Positions 7,743 through 16,634 of a DNA stretch of 53,760 bases are shown here, in pieces; position 1 is the stretch's first letter; every line of letters begins with the position of its first letter. Under the pieces are notes generated by a model, which made no database searches, was not told the origin of the DNA, and saw only the letters and a list, made by a program, of their open reading frames with translations. A program made the position numbers and the translations under genes. This stretch comes from Halomarina oriensis (GTDB lineage: Archaea; Halobacteriota; Halobacteria; Halobacteriales; Haloarculaceae): assembly GCF_009791395.1 (NCBI RefSeq), contig NZ_WSZK01000021.1:1-53760 (forward strand), given 5' to 3'.

Positions 7743-8396
7743 ATGAGCGACCTCTCACGCGCGGCGGCCGTCGACCGGGTCGAGCGCCTGCTCGACACTA
7801 TCGACGAGGACCCGATGCCCGTCCCCGTCCGCGAGGTGTGGGTGTACGGCGACGTCGCCCTCGGCGTCGACCCGGTCGACCGACTCGACGTCTACCTCAC
7901 CAAGGACCTCCTGTTCGGCAAGGACGGCGACCGCGAGGCCGAGTTCCGCGACTCCCTGGGCGTCGAGGGCGTCGGCAAGACCGTCTCCGCGGAGTGGGCA
8001 GAACGGTTCCCCGAGTACGTTCGCGCGAACCACAGCGGCCACGCCGCTCCCGAGAAGTGTCTCGCCGCCCACCTCCTCGACGAGGGCGAACCCGTCCACC
8101 TCGAGGTCTGTAACAGCGGGTTCGAGTCGAACGTCACCCAGCGACTGAAGGGTGCACGGATGCGCGAGAACTACGAGCAGATTCTCGACCCGCGTGGCGC
8201 GTGTCTCTGGGTCGACGGCCAGCGCAGCGAGGAGACCGTGGAGAAACTCCGTGCGGGTGACCTCGTCTTCCCGACGCTCGCCGGCGCACTGGAGATGCTC
8301 GGGATGGACGACGCGGAAGCCGAGGAGGCCGCCGACGCCGTGAGACGCTACCGCGAGCGCCAGGAGGGGACGACGGTCCGCGGCGACGTGGTCTGA
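7743..8396 (+). CDS. Conserved haloarchaeal protein of unknown function, possible nucleotidyltransferase fold
   Basis: 217 acidic residues. Residues 30-55 read VREVWVYGDVALGVDPVDRLDVYLTK, resembling the G-x-x-(A/S)-x-G...D-x-D region of nucleotidyltransferase-fold proteins, although only one clear Asp follows. The middle includes APEKCLAAHLLDEGEP and the C-terminus is helical and charged. The strong codon bias and absence of stops support a real gene. It is probably cytoplasmic. Neighbours give no functional hint. Reaction and substrate are unknown. Confidence 0.72.
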   Translation: MSDLSRAAAVDRVERLLDTIDEDPMPVPVREVWVYGDVALGVDPVDRLDVYLTKDLLFGKDGDREAEFRDSLGVEGVGKTVSAEWAERFPEYVRANHSGHAAPEKCLAAHLLDEGEPVHLEVCNSGFESNVTQRLKGARMRENYEQILDPRGACLWVDGQRSEETVEKLRAGDLVFPTLAGALEMLGMDDAEAEEAADAVRRYRERQEGTTVRGDVV

Positions 8397-8429
8397 GGCG
8401 TCGCGGCCCGCGACGCCGCGGGCCGCCCC

Positions 8430-9122
8430 TCAGAGCGCGTCCGGCCCCTCGTCCAGTGCCGCGAGCACGGTGTCGATGTGCTCCGCGCGCGACGGCGAGG
8501 CGAACAGTTCGTGGCCGCCCTCGTAGGCGACCAGGTTCTCCGGCGGCGTCCGTGCCTCGATGGCCTCGGCGCTCACGACGGCGTCGGTGGGCGTGTAGAA
8601 GACGCTCGTGGTGTCGGCGTCGAACGGCGGGAGACGGTGCTGGCCACGTTTCGCCTCCCGGAGGAACGTCGGCGCGGCCCGCTTGGGACTGTCCGCGAGG
8701 CGTTCGTCGGTGACGAGTTCGCCGAGCGCCGCCCGGTCGGTGCTCGCCGGCAGGACGGGCGTCGCCACGGGGAGTTTCATCGCCCAGTCGACGACGGGCG
8801 TGTCGAGGTCATCGTGGAAGCCCCACCACGGACTGAGGTGGACCTTCGTCTCCGGTCCCTCCAGGAACTCCCCGACGAGGCCGCCCGTCGAGTGCGTGAG
8901 CAGGCGGTACTCCTCCAGGTCGGCGATGGTCGAGGCGACCGGCTGGAGCCAGTCGCGCTCGAAGTCCGTCACCGTCGTCGGAATCTGGAACCCGTGGACG
9001 CGATAGCCCGCGTCGACGACCCGCTCGACCAGCCACTGGACCGTCTCGTGGCGGAACTGGTTGCCCCAGCCGAGGATCAACACGAGGTCACGCTCACCGC
9101 TCCCGAACCGTCGGACGTGCAT
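8430..9122 (-). CDS. Alpha/beta-fold hydrolase
   Basis: 230 residues. The likely triad is Ser in LLTHSTGGLVG (nucleophile elbow with T-H-S-T-G), Asp in FYTPTDAVVS and His in YEGGHELFAS, in the canonical order. The N-terminus VLILGWGNQ forms the oxyanion-side strand. No signal peptide is present, so it is intracellular. Members hydrolyse esters or related bonds; the substrate is not predictable. It stands alone on the minus strand. Confidence 0.85.
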   Translation of the reverse strand: MHVRRFGSGERDLVLILGWGNQFRHETVQWLVERVVDAGYRVHGFQIPTTVTDFERDWLQPVASTIADLEEYRLLTHSTGGLVGEFLEGPETKVHLSPWWGFHDDLDTPVVDWAMKLPVATPVLPASTDRAALGELVTDERLADSPKRAAPTFLREAKRGQHRLPPFDADTTSVFYTPTDAVVSAEAIEARTPPENLVAYEGGHELFASPSRAEHIDTVLAALDEGPDAL

Positions 9123-9217
9123 ATCGGTCCGTCGCCGGCCTGTCGCTTGTAGCTGTGGCTGGACGCAACGCTACGACGGCCCAACGCTCTTGCTACCGGG
9201 CCGAGTCGTCCCCGACG

Positions 9218-9442
9218 ATGTCAGACCAGCACTCGACGACACGACGACGCCTGCTCGCGCTGACCGGCGGGTCGCTCACGACGCTCGCGCTCGCCGGCTG
9301 TGCGTCCCCCGGCGAGGGCGAGGACGGCGAAGGCGGCGAAGGCGAGGACGGTGGCGAGGGAGAAGACGGCGGCGAGGAAGAGGAGGGCGAGAGTGGCGAC
9401 GAGGAGGAAGAAGAGGACTCGCTGGCCGGCCCGGGGGCCTAA
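9218..9442 (+). CDS. Small acidic Tat lipoprotein
   Basis: 74 residues from the ATG at 9218. The signal region has TTRRRLLALTGG (twin arginine) and the lipobox LAGC around residue 27. The rest is almost entirely Glu, Gly and Asp (GEGEDGEGGEGEDGG and onward). Export by Tat with lipid anchoring at the Cys is expected for haloarchaea. The mature part has no fold, so it may be a surface spacer or polyelectrolyte. An earlier in-frame start at 9155 would put non-signal residues ahead of the RR motif. The GA-rich repeat may vary in length between strains. Confidence 0.68.
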   Translation: MSDQHSTTRRRLLALTGGSLTTLALAGCASPGEGEDGEGGEGEDGGEGEDGGEEEEGESGDEEEEEDSLAGPGA

Positions 9443-9557
9443 CCGCGCTACTTCGCTCGCTACGCTCCCCGCTCTGTTCGAGGCCTCGTTTCACTCGGCC
9501 TCGCTACTCCTCACGGCTCGCTGCACTCACCGTTCGGTGTCGGGGATTTCGCTCCGC
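9443..9557. repeat. CGCTC/CTCGC-rich intergenic tract
   Basis: The gap between two convergent genes is made of short near-repeats such as TTCGCTCGCTACGCTCCCCGCTC and CGGCTCGCTGCACTCACCG. It resembles tracts at 12491-12720, 18534-18805 and beside the tRNAs. It contains no gene. Confidence 0.5.
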
Positions 9558-10697
9558 TCAATCCTCGCTCTCCTCGAACACGAACGTCCCGTCCTCCTGG
9601 ATGCGCTCGCCGTCCACCTCGATGAACGAGTCCTCGCTCATATCGACTATCATGTCCGTGTGGACCGCCGAGTCGTTGCGCTCGTTCTCCTCGCCGACGG
9701 TGTCCTCGTAGGCCATCCCGATGGCCATGTGGACGGTGTCGCCCATCTTCTCGTCGAACAGCATGTTGTACGTGAACCGGTCGATGTCGCGGTTCATACC
9801 GATGCCCAACTCGCCGAGACGACGCGCACCGTCGTCGGTCTCCAGCAGCGACGTCAGGACCGCTTCGTTCTTGCTCGCCGAGTGCTCGACCACCTCGCCG
9901 CCCTCGAAGACGAGGCGGGCGTCCAGCACCTCCCGGCCCTGTACCATCACGGGTTTGTCGAACAGTACCTCGCCCTCGACACTGTCGGGGACGGGGGCGG
10001 TGAACACCTCGCCGCCGGGCATGTTGTGCTCGCCGTAGTCGTTCTTCACGACGTTCCCGGCGATGGACATCCGGACGTCCGTCGAGTGCTCAGAACGCGA
10101 CGCGTTCTGGGTGCCAGCCGAGGTTCCCTCGGCGCTGTCCCCCGAGACGACGTGGACCTCGTCGGCGTCGTCGAGGATGTCGACCAGTTGCGCCTGGTGT
10201 TCGCGCTGGGCGTCCCAGTCCTTGTTGATGGCGCTCCAGACGAACTCCTCGTAGGCCGCGGTGGAGAGTTCGGCCTGCTGTGCGCCGCCGGGCGTCGGAT
10301 ACTGCGTCGCCAGCCAGCGCTTCTCCATCGCGGCCTCCTGAATCGGCTTGTTCTCCTGTCGGAACGTCGCACTCGTCTCCGGCGGGACGTCACTGGACTC
10401 GTAGGCGTTGGCGCTCCCGCGGACACCGATCATCACGTCGGCGGCCTCGTACGTCGCCAGGGTCACCTCGTCGAGAGCGATGTCCGCCTCGTCGATGGCA
10501 CGCCGGTAGGCGCGACTGGCGCGTTCGCTGTTCATCCGGACGTTGACTATCGCACCACGCTCGCCACACAGTTCGGCGACGGCGACTAGCAGGTCCTCGG
10601 CCGCCGGCGGGCCGCTGACGACCACGTGGTCACCGGCCTCGACGCCCGTGGAGTGGTCGACGACGACGGCCGCCTGCTCGCGGATTCTGGGGTCCAT
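9558..10697 (-). CDS. Aminopeptidase, M29 (thermophilic/AmpS) family
   Basis: 379 residues. M29 metal-site features are present: NMPGGEVFTAP (Glu), SASKNEAVL (Glu), DTVHMAIGM (His) and HTDMIVDM (His/Asp). These cytoplasmic dinuclear metallo-aminopeptidases remove N-terminal residues from peptides. The gene is monocistronic. Between VVSGD and TDVRMSIAG lies an unusual Ser/Thr/Ala-rich segment; its DNA contains the palindrome CAGAACGC-GAC-GCGTTCTG (10091-10109), suggesting an in-frame insertion of a small repetitive element. Catalytic residues are unaffected. Confidence 0.9.
   Translation of the reverse strand: MDPRIREQAAVVVDHSTGVEAGDHVVVSGPPAAEDLLVAVAELCGERGAIVNVRMNSERASRAYRRAIDEADIALDEVTLATYEAADVMIGVRGSANAYESSDVPPETSATFRQENKPIQEAAMEKRWLATQYPTPGGAQQAELSTAAYEEFVWSAINKDWDAQREHQAQLVDILDDADEVHVVSGDSAEGTSAGTQNASRSEHSTDVRMSIAGNVVKNDYGEHNMPGGEVFTAPVPDSVEGEVLFDKPVMVQGREVLDARLVFEGGEVVEHSASKNEAVLTSLLETDDGARRLGELGIGMNRDIDRFTYNMLFDEKMGDTVHMAIGMAYEDTVGEENERNDSAVHTDMIVDMSEDSFIEVDGERIQEDGTFVFEESED
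10091..10109. repeat. Perfect palindrome inside the M29 aminopeptidase gene
   Basis: CAGAACGC-GAC-GCGTTCTG has 8-bp arms and a 3-bp loop. It codes for QNASRS within a loop region between two conserved M29 blocks. Similar GAACGC/GCGTTC palindromes are, from memory, common in haloarchaeal spacers, so an in-frame insertion is suspected. Confidence 0.6.
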
Positions 10698-10776
10698 AGC
10701 TAACGCTCCGGACTGTCGCGGTTAAGCGTTTTCAGAACGACGTCTCCGTTCGACGAGCGAGGGGTCGCGGCGACGA

Positions 10777-11649
10777 CTACTCGGCGGCCGTGGACCGCTC
10801 GGTCGAGACGGTCCGGCCGTGTTCGTCGAGCGTTGCGACGAACGTCTCTCCGTCGAGGGTCACGCTCGCCCGGACGCACAGCGGGTCGTCCTCGACGACG
10901 GTCAGCGCCTCGTCGTCGACCACGTCGAACGTCCACGGGTGGTGTTCGCGGGGGTCCAGGCCGTGGTCCGCACAGAACGCGACGAACGCGGGCGAGGCGA
11001 ACAGACAGGCCCCCGCCGAGGAGGTCGAACGCATCCCACAGCGTTCACACTGCGTCTCGAACCCCAGTCGCTGCTCTCCCCCGACCTCGGTCTCACAGAG
11101 CGACCGGTCGACGGCCCCGTAACACTCCGGGCAGACGCCCTCGATGGTGAGTTCCAGGTCGCGGTAGGTGAGCCGACTCGACAGCGCCAACACACGTGCT
11201 ATCGACCGGTCGGCGGCTGCCCCAGGCGGGAACCCCATCCGATAGAGCGTGTGGTCGTTCCCACACCGGACGTGGACGACGCCGTCCTCGTAGCCGGCGA
11301 GCACCGACGCGTCACAGAACGGGCAGTCGTCGTCGAGTTCGGTCGGCCCCTTCGACTCACTGACGCTGTAGGCTCCCGAGAGCAACGCTCCCGCCACCTC
11401 TCGTCCGGCGTAGTTCAACTGGTAGCCCGACTCGCTCTTCTCGACGAACCGGTCGACGAGTCTCCCGAGGTGGTAGTTGAACCGCCCCGAGTCCCGGACG
11501 CCCGAACGCTCGCGCAGCGCCGAGAACGACAGCGCCGGGTCGCTCGGCGACTCCCGGCGGCGCTCGACCAGCGCCGAGAGGATAGCGAGACGCGTCTCCT
11601 CGCCGAGAACGTCGAAGACGGCCGCGTCTCCCGGTGCGTCCTGCTGCAT
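10777..11649 (-). CDS. Winged-helix transcriptional regulator with zinc-ribbon C-terminus
   Basis: 290 residues from the ATG at 11649. Residues ~10-90 are an ArsR-like winged helix (VFDVLGEETRLAILSALVE, then SGRFNYHLGRLVDRFVEKS). The C-terminal ~190 residues carry CPFC, CPEC and CERC pairs, indicating zinc ribbons, and end in a small strand-rich domain. The start follows the upstream methyltransferase stop by one base, so the two form an operon. It is a clear paralogue of the protein at 17589-18533. Ligand and targets are unknown. Confidence 0.85.
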   Translation of the reverse strand: MQQDAPGDAAVFDVLGEETRLAILSALVERRRESPSDPALSFSALRERSGVRDSGRFNYHLGRLVDRFVEKSESGYQLNYAGREVAGALLSGAYSVSESKGPTELDDDCPFCDASVLAGYEDGVVHVRCGNDHTLYRMGFPPGAAADRSIARVLALSSRLTYRDLELTIEGVCPECYGAVDRSLCETEVGGEQRLGFETQCERCGMRSTSSAGACLFASPAFVAFCADHGLDPREHHPWTFDVVDDEALTVVEDDPLCVRASVTLDGETFVATLDEHGRTVSTERSTAAE

Positions 11650-11650
11650 A

Positions 11651-12490
11651 TCACGCCGTTCGGGAGCGGTCGGGCAAGTCGGTTTCGTCACCCGGCACCC
11701 GCCCCAGGGTGAGGAAGAACGGCACCGTCTCGACCCGGTGGTACTCCCCGTCGGCCATCGCCGCGACCACCGCACGCCCCATCTCGCGCCACTCGTGTCG
11801 GAGCGCGTCGAACTCCTCGGCACTCAGTCCGCCCTCCAGCAAGGTCTCTCGCTGCTCACCGAGTCGGGACGCGGTCGCCTTCCGCTTCGCTCCCTCCAGC
11901 GCGCTCTCGTCGTACGGCGAGTCGACGACCCGAACGTGGTCGTACCGACGGGTCTCGACGTCGACGAGGCCGGCGTCCCGGAACAGGTCGGGTGCCGCGC
12001 CGAGCGTCACGTCCGTCGGCACGCCCGCGACGAAGTGCTCGCGTGCGCGGGCGGTCAGTCGCTCCTCGGCGTCGACCGTCGACTCGACGGTCACGGCAGC
12101 GTTGTCGGGTTCGACCGCCGCCACGAGGTTCGAGGAGGCCCGTCGGAACTCCTCGACGGCCGCGAGCGGGTCGGGGAGGTTGACGAGCAACGCCTGACAG
12201 ACGACGAGGTCCGCGGTGGCGTCGGGCACGGGCAGCGACAGGGCGTCGGCCTGCACGGTGTGGACGGGGTCGGGGACCGCGGCGAGGAGTGCGGGGTCGC
12301 GGTCCAGACCGGCGACACGGGCGTCGTCGCACTCCTCGGCGAGGACGGCCGACAGTTCGCCGGTGCCACAGCCGACGTCGAGGACACACGACCGCTCGGC
12401 GAGGGCGAGGGGTTCGAGCGCCTCGCGGTCGTCGGGCGACCACATCCCGCGACGGGTGTCGTCGAGGTAGTCGGCGGAGAACCGGCGCAT
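11651..12490 (-). CDS. Class I SAM-dependent methyltransferase
   Basis: 279 residues. SAM-binding motif I is VLDVGCGTGELSAVLAE (residues ~36-52), followed by an acidic motif II (VAGLDRDP) and the motif with ADLVVCQALLVNLPDP. The layout matches the Methyltransf_11/25 group acting on small molecules or quinone-like substrates. Its C-terminal third (LEGAKRKATASRLGEQRETLLEGG) is probably the substrate lid. It is first gene of an operon with the winged-helix regulator. The methyl acceptor is unknown. Confidence 0.88.
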   Translation of the reverse strand: MRRFSADYLDDTRRGMWSPDDREALEPLALAERSCVLDVGCGTGELSAVLAEECDDARVAGLDRDPALLAAVPDPVHTVQADALSLPVPDATADLVVCQALLVNLPDPLAAVEEFRRASSNLVAAVEPDNAAVTVESTVDAEERLTARAREHFVAGVPTDVTLGAAPDLFRDAGLVDVETRRYDHVRVVDSPYDESALEGAKRKATASRLGEQRETLLEGGLSAEEFDALRHEWREMGRAVVAAMADGEYHRVETVPFFLTLGRVPGDETDLPDRSRTA

Positions 12491-12720
12491 TGGCTGGTGT
12501 GGGTGTGGCGACGAGAAAACGGTGTGGATACGCGGTCAGCACTCGTGTACCCAGACGAGTCGCTCACTCGCTCCGAACCGCCCACTCGCTCCGAATCCCG
12601 CAACTCGTGGGGTCACTGTTCACGGCTCACTGGCGTTCACCGTTCACTTCTCCGTGGCCTCCCACCGGTCGGCCACGCACTCCTCCCCGCTCGTCTATCG
12701 AGACGACTCGTTCCCTGCGG
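12491..12720. repeat. Low-complexity intergenic tract
   Basis: This gap is built of repeats such as ACTCGCTCCGAA (three near-copies at about 12557-12600) and CGTTCACCGTTCAC. It lies immediately 3' of the endonuclease IV gene and has no credible gene. Confidence 0.5.
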
Positions 12721-13557
12721 TCACTCGTCGTCTCGCAACTCCCGAACTCGATCGACGTTCCACGCGTAGCTCTTGCCGTCCTCCGTCGGCGTCTCCAGCA
12801 CGAACGGCCGGTCGCGCACCCGTGGGTCGTTCAGGAGTGTCTCGAACCCCTCCGAACCGATCTCGCCCTCGCCGATGTGAGCGTGTTCGTCCTTGTTCGT
12901 CCCACAGCCGTGTTTCGAGTCGTTGAGGTGGAAGAACTGGAGGTGGTCCAGACCGACCACGTCGTCGAACTCGGTCAGCGTGTCCTTCACGCCCTTCGCC
13001 GTCGAGAGGTCGTAGCCCGCCGCGAACGCGTGGGCGGTGTCGACACAGACTTCGAGGTCGTGGCTGCAGTCGTCGAGCACCTGCGCGAGGTGCTCGAACT
13101 GCCCACCGAGTTTCGTCCCGCTGCCCGCGTCGGACTCGACGAGGAGGGTGACGCCCTCGGGGACGACCAACTCGTCTAATGCGCTGGCGGCGTTGGCGAG
13201 GCCGCCGTCGACGCCCGCGCCGGTGTGCGCCCCGAGGTGGACGTTGACGTAGGGGACGTCGAGTCGCTCGGCGGCGTCGAGTTCCTGTTGCATCGAGGTG
13301 ACGGACTTCTCGCGGAGGTCGTCTTTCGGTGTACAGAGGTTGACGAGGTACGACGCGTGTATCATCCACGGGCCGATGTCGTGCCGTTCGGAGAGCGACT
13401 GGAACGCCTCGACGTCCTCGTCGTCGGCGGGGGTGTGTTTCCAGACCTGCGGGGAGTGGGTGAATATCTGGCCGCAGTTCCCGCCGATGTCGACCTGCGC
13501 TTCGACCGCGTTCTGCACGCCCCCCGAGATGGAGGTGTGTGCACCGACTCTGAGCAT
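12721..13557 (-). CDS. nfo: Endonuclease IV (AP endonuclease)
   Basis: 278 residues from the ATG at 13557 ([13 protein letters not shown], the family N-terminus). The longer open frame upstream to 14121 overlaps another gene and is not homologous. TIM-barrel zinc-site motifs are visible: [54 protein letters not shown] and [10 protein letters not shown]. The enzyme cuts 5' to abasic sites in base-excision repair. Length is standard. GAGGAG sits just before the start as a likely ribosome-binding site. Confidence 0.95.
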   Translation of the reverse strand: MLRVGAHTSISGGVQNAVEAQVDIGGNCGQIFTHSPQVWKHTPADDEDVEAFQSLSERHDIGPWMIHASYLVNLCTPKDDLREKSVTSMQQELDAAERLDVPYVNVHLGAHTGAGVDGGLANAASALDELVVPEGVTLLVESDAGSGTKLGGQFEHLAQVLDDCSHDLEVCVDTAHAFAAGYDLSTAKGVKDTLTEFDDVVGLDHLQFFHLNDSKHGCGTNKDEHAHIGEGEIGSEGFETLLNDPRVRDRPFVLETPTEDGKSYAWNVDRVRELRDDE

Positions 13558-13704
13558 ATGCTCCTCGCTAGGAGGTTGTGGTGATAGTGACTTCGGAACG
13601 TGGCCACACGACGGCGGTCGGTGGCGTCCTCGCTCCGACCGACGGCGCGGTGCCCCGTACCGACGGCGAGGGATTGAGGAGCGTGCGCACCGAACCGACG
13701 GCGT

Positions 13705-14148
13705 ATGTGTGCGCCCGCACCGCTCGGAGAGACGTACGTCGCGGCGCTCCAGCACGGACTGGTGGACGTCCCGACGGACACGACGCTCGTGGGCGTCGTC
13801 AGCCGGCCGACACACTGGTTCGGCGCGGCGGTCGACGAGAACCGGCCGGCGCTCGGTCCCCCTGGGACGCTCCTGGACGACGTCGAGCAGCGCCGTGAGG
13901 ACCTCAAGCGACGGGGGATCTGTGACGAGGGGGCACACAACGCCGCCTGGGAGGACGTCGAGTTCGAGGAACGGTATCGGACCCACCTCGACACCGACCC
14001 GGACGCGCGGGACGCGGTCGACGAACTCGTCGACCGACTCCGCGCCGGCGAACCGCTGTTCCTGGTCTGTTTCGAGAACACGGCACAGAAGCGCTGCCAC
14101 CGGACGCTGCTCCGTGAGCACGTCACGGCCCGGCTTGACCGCGGCTGA
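13705..14148 (+). CDS. DUF488-type protein
   Basis: 147 residues. The C-terminal [19 protein letters not shown] matches the C-x-E-x(5-7)-C-H-R signature of DUF488 proteins. The N-terminal half ([18 protein letters not shown]) fits the family's early region. The conserved cysteines suggest a redox or metal-dependent role, but no reaction is established. It is transcribed divergently from nfo. It is predicted cytoplasmic. Confidence 0.78.
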   Translation: MCAPAPLGETYVAALQHGLVDVPTDTTLVGVVSRPTHWFGAAVDENRPALGPPGTLLDDVEQRREDLKRRGICDEGAHNAAWEDVEFEERYRTHLDTDPDARDAVDELVDRLRAGEPLFLVCFENTAQKRCHRTLLREHVTARLDRG

Positions 14149-14331
14149 CCCTCGGTGGTGACTCGTCGAGGACCACGGAACCGACTCGGTCGACCCGCTC
14201 GGGTCACCGGCCCCCGAACGCTCAGATGTCGACTGCGTCGATTCGGGCGAGTACCGGTTCGACCCCCTTGCCCACCGAGCAGAGCGCCGAGAACGACGAC
14301 AGAACGGCGGCGTCGTAGTGGTCGGGGGACG

Positions 14332-15189
14332 CTACCCGTCCAGCGGGTCCACCCGCTCGCAGGTCCACGCCTCGCTCCCGAACTTCTCGCGGGCGATTTC
14401 GGCGGCCCGCTCGTGTTCCGCGTCGGTCCACGTCCCCACCTCGGCGTCGGCCCACGCACCGAGCGCTTCCTCCAGCGTCTCCACGCACTCCTCGCGCGTG
14501 AGGGCCGCGTGTTCGTCGAGGCCGGTCACGCGCTCCCGGAACGTGTCGGCACTCACCGGCGGGTCGACGAAACACGACAGCGTCCGTTCCGGGCGCGCCG
14601 AGAACGTCAGCGACCCGTGCTGGATGATGCTGTCCCGACGCCGGTACTGGGCGTTTCCCGAGAGTTTGCGTCCCTCGTACACCACGTCGTGGGCCGGGTG
14701 GAGTTCCCGGAGGTAACACGCCGGTTCGTACAGCTCCGGGTACGATTCTGCGGCGAAGCCGGCGGGGACGCCGAGTTCGGCACACGCGGTGAGGAGCGGT
14801 TCACACAGCAGGTCGTACGTCTCCATCAGGTCGCCGGGCAGCTCGCTGGCGGGGGCGATGGTCGAGTACGACACGTCGCCGACCTCGTCGTGGTAGATGG
14901 CCCCGCCGCCGGTCGGTCGCCGGACCACGTCGATGCCCTCGCGCTCGCAGAACGCCCAGTCGACGTCCGCGGGGTCGTTCCGGTACCCCAGCGAGAGCGT
15001 CGAGGGTGACCACCGGTAGACCCGGACGGTCCGGGGACCGCCCGCGGCGGCCGTCTCCGCCGCGACGGCGTCGTAGGCCATACACAGCGGACCGGACAGG
15101 GACTCCTCCCGAATCAGGCGCCACTCGCGGTCGGCCAGCGTGTCCTCGTCGCCGGCCGCGCCGTCGGTCGACTCGCGCTGACTCTCCAT
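14332..15189 (-). CDS. Lipoate-protein ligase A family protein
   Basis: 285 residues. BPL/LplA-fold motifs are present: LSLGYRND (strand), VVRRPTGGGAIYHD (the RRxxGGGxVxHD-like lipoyl-AMP loop) and EGRKLSGNAQYRR with the catalytic Lys. The family transfers lipoate or octanoate to 2-oxoacid dehydrogenase E2 or GcvH, or acts on biotin. It is cytoplasmic and monocistronic. The usual C-terminal accessory domain is short (FGSEAWTCERVDPLDG), so a split or non-canonical LplA is possible. Confidence 0.88.
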   Translation of the reverse strand: MESQRESTDGAAGDEDTLADREWRLIREESLSGPLCMAYDAVAAETAAAGGPRTVRVYRWSPSTLSLGYRNDPADVDWAFCEREGIDVVRRPTGGGAIYHDEVGDVSYSTIAPASELPGDLMETYDLLCEPLLTACAELGVPAGFAAESYPELYEPACYLRELHPAHDVVYEGRKLSGNAQYRRRDSIIQHGSLTFSARPERTLSCFVDPPVSADTFRERVTGLDEHAALTREECVETLEEALGAWADAEVGTWTDAEHERAAEIAREKFGSEAWTCERVDPLDG

Positions 15190-15318
15190 ACCGGTCGTTC
15201 CGTGGCTCCGGGCAAAGCGGTTGTGGGACCCGGCGGCCGCTCACTCGTCGCTCGACGACCGCGAGAACGCCAGCTAAAGAGCGTTTTAGCGAGAACTTAT
15301 CCGGCGAGCGTCCCCAGG

Positions 15319-15933
15319 ATGGGTATGGACACAGTGCTCGAGACCGGGACGACGACGGTGGCGTTGACGGCCACCGACGGCGTCGTCCTGGCGGCCGACC
15401 GTCGGGCCTCACTCGGCGGACAGTTCGTCGCCAGCAAGCACGCCATCAAGGTAGAACCGGTCCACGACCGGGCCGCCGTCACCATCTCCGGGTCGGTGGG
15501 CGGCGGCCAGGAGTTCGTCCAGCGACTCCGGGCGGAGGCCGACCTCTACGAGACGCGCCGCGGCCACGAGATGAGTGTGGACGCGCTCGTCAAGACCGCC
15601 GCGAACACGGTTCGCGGGATGCCGGCGACACCCCTCCTCGGGGGTGTGGAGGCGGACGGCACCCCCCGCGTGTTCTTCCTCGACGGTGGGGGCGGCGTGC
15701 TCGAAGACGACTACACGGCCAGCGGGAGCGGGATGTCCCTCGCTATCGGGACGCTCGAACGCCTCTACGACCCCGAGATGGGCGTCGAGGCGGCTGTCGA
15801 CGTCGCGTCGGCGGCTATCGACGCCGCCAGCGAGCGCGACACGGCGTCCGGAAACGGTATCACTGTGACGCGCATCACCGCCGATGGCGTGCAACAGGAT
15901 ACGTACGACGACACGACGGAGGTCCTCGCATGA
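15319..15933 (+). CDS. psmB: 20S proteasome beta-type subunit (divergent, short propeptide)
   Basis: 204 residues from the ATG at 15319. Processing before T11 would expose the catalytic Thr in GTTTVALTATDGVVLAADRR. Asp17 is present in the mature numbering, and the Lys normally at 33 falls at 34 because of one extra residue; SGSG and SGNGI motifs are also present. The propeptide is only ten residues, far shorter than the ~49 I recall for Haloferax PsmB. It overlaps psmA by four bases (ATGA). It probably assembles with that alpha subunit as a specialised particle. Confidence 0.88.
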   Translation: MGMDTVLETGTTTVALTATDGVVLAADRRASLGGQFVASKHAIKVEPVHDRAAVTISGSVGGGQEFVQRLRAEADLYETRRGHEMSVDALVKTAANTVRGMPATPLLGGVEADGTPRVFFLDGGGGVLEDDYTASGSGMSLAIGTLERLYDPEMGVEAAVDVASAAIDAASERDTASGNGITVTRITADGVQQDTYDDTTEVLA

Positions 15934-16613
15934 TGGGTAACAACGACCGGCAGGCGTACGACCGCAACTCGAACATCTTCTCGCCCGACGGGCGACTCTA
16001 CCAGGTCGAGTACGCCCGCGAGGCGGTGAAACAGGGCTCCGCGAGCGTCGGCATCCGTACCCCGGACGGCGTGGTCCTCGCGGCCGCCCGTCGCGTGCGC
16101 TCGCCACTGCTCGAAGAGCGCAGCGTCGAGAAACTCCACAAGGTCGACGAGTTCCACGGCGTCGCCAGCGCGGGCCACGTCGCCGACGCCCGCCAACTGG
16201 TGGACGTCTCGCGCCGTGCCGCACAGGTCGAGCGCCTGCGCTACGGCGAGTTCATCACGACCGAGCAGTTGACGACCGAGATCAGCGAGCACATCCAGGA
16301 GTACACGCAGTCCGGCGGCACCCGGCCGTACGGCGCGGCGCTCCTCATCGCCGGGTTCGCCGAGGGCGACCCCCGCCTGTTCGAGACCGACCCCTCGGGG
16401 ACGGCCATCGAGTGGCAGGCCACCGCTATCGGCGGCGGGAGCGACCAGATCCGCGAGGAACTCGAAGAGCAGTACGACCCCCAGATGGGTGTCGAAGACG
16501 CCGTCGCCCTCGCCCGCGACGTGCTGACCGACGAGGACGACGAGGAGGGTGCCGAACCAACCATCGCCGTCATCACCGCGGACGGCTACGAGTCGCGCGA
16601 CGTCGCGGAGTAG
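15930..16613 (+). CDS. psmA: 20S proteasome alpha-type subunit
   Basis: 227 residues. The N-terminal helix signature AYDRNSNIFSPDGRLYQVEYAREAVK typifies alpha subunits that form the gate. ASAGHVADARQLVD and the GGTRPYG segment are conserved. There is no catalytic Thr. It starts inside the stop of the beta gene, so the pair is co-translated, whereas haloarchaeal alpha and beta genes are often unlinked. The C-terminus is acidic. The second residue is also Met, so the start could be 15933. Confidence 0.93.
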   Translation: MMGNNDRQAYDRNSNIFSPDGRLYQVEYAREAVKQGSASVGIRTPDGVVLAAARRVRSPLLEERSVEKLHKVDEFHGVASAGHVADARQLVDVSRRAAQVERLRYGEFITTEQLTTEISEHIQEYTQSGGTRPYGAALLIAGFAEGDPRLFETDPSGTAIEWQATAIGGGSDQIREELEEQYDPQMGVEDAVALARDVLTDEDDEEGAEPTIAVITADGYESRDVAE

Positions 16614-16634
16614 CCCCCGACCCGTTCACAGCCC

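Noticed and set aside
12721-14121. 466-residue version of endonuclease IV
   Set aside because: The first ~188 residues are antisense to the DUF488 gene and not homologous; the ATG at 13557 gives the standard protein.
14222-14331. Frame ending [30 protein letters not shown] on the minus strand
   Set aside because: It reads like a protein C-terminus but has no start other than inside the lipoate ligase gene in another frame.
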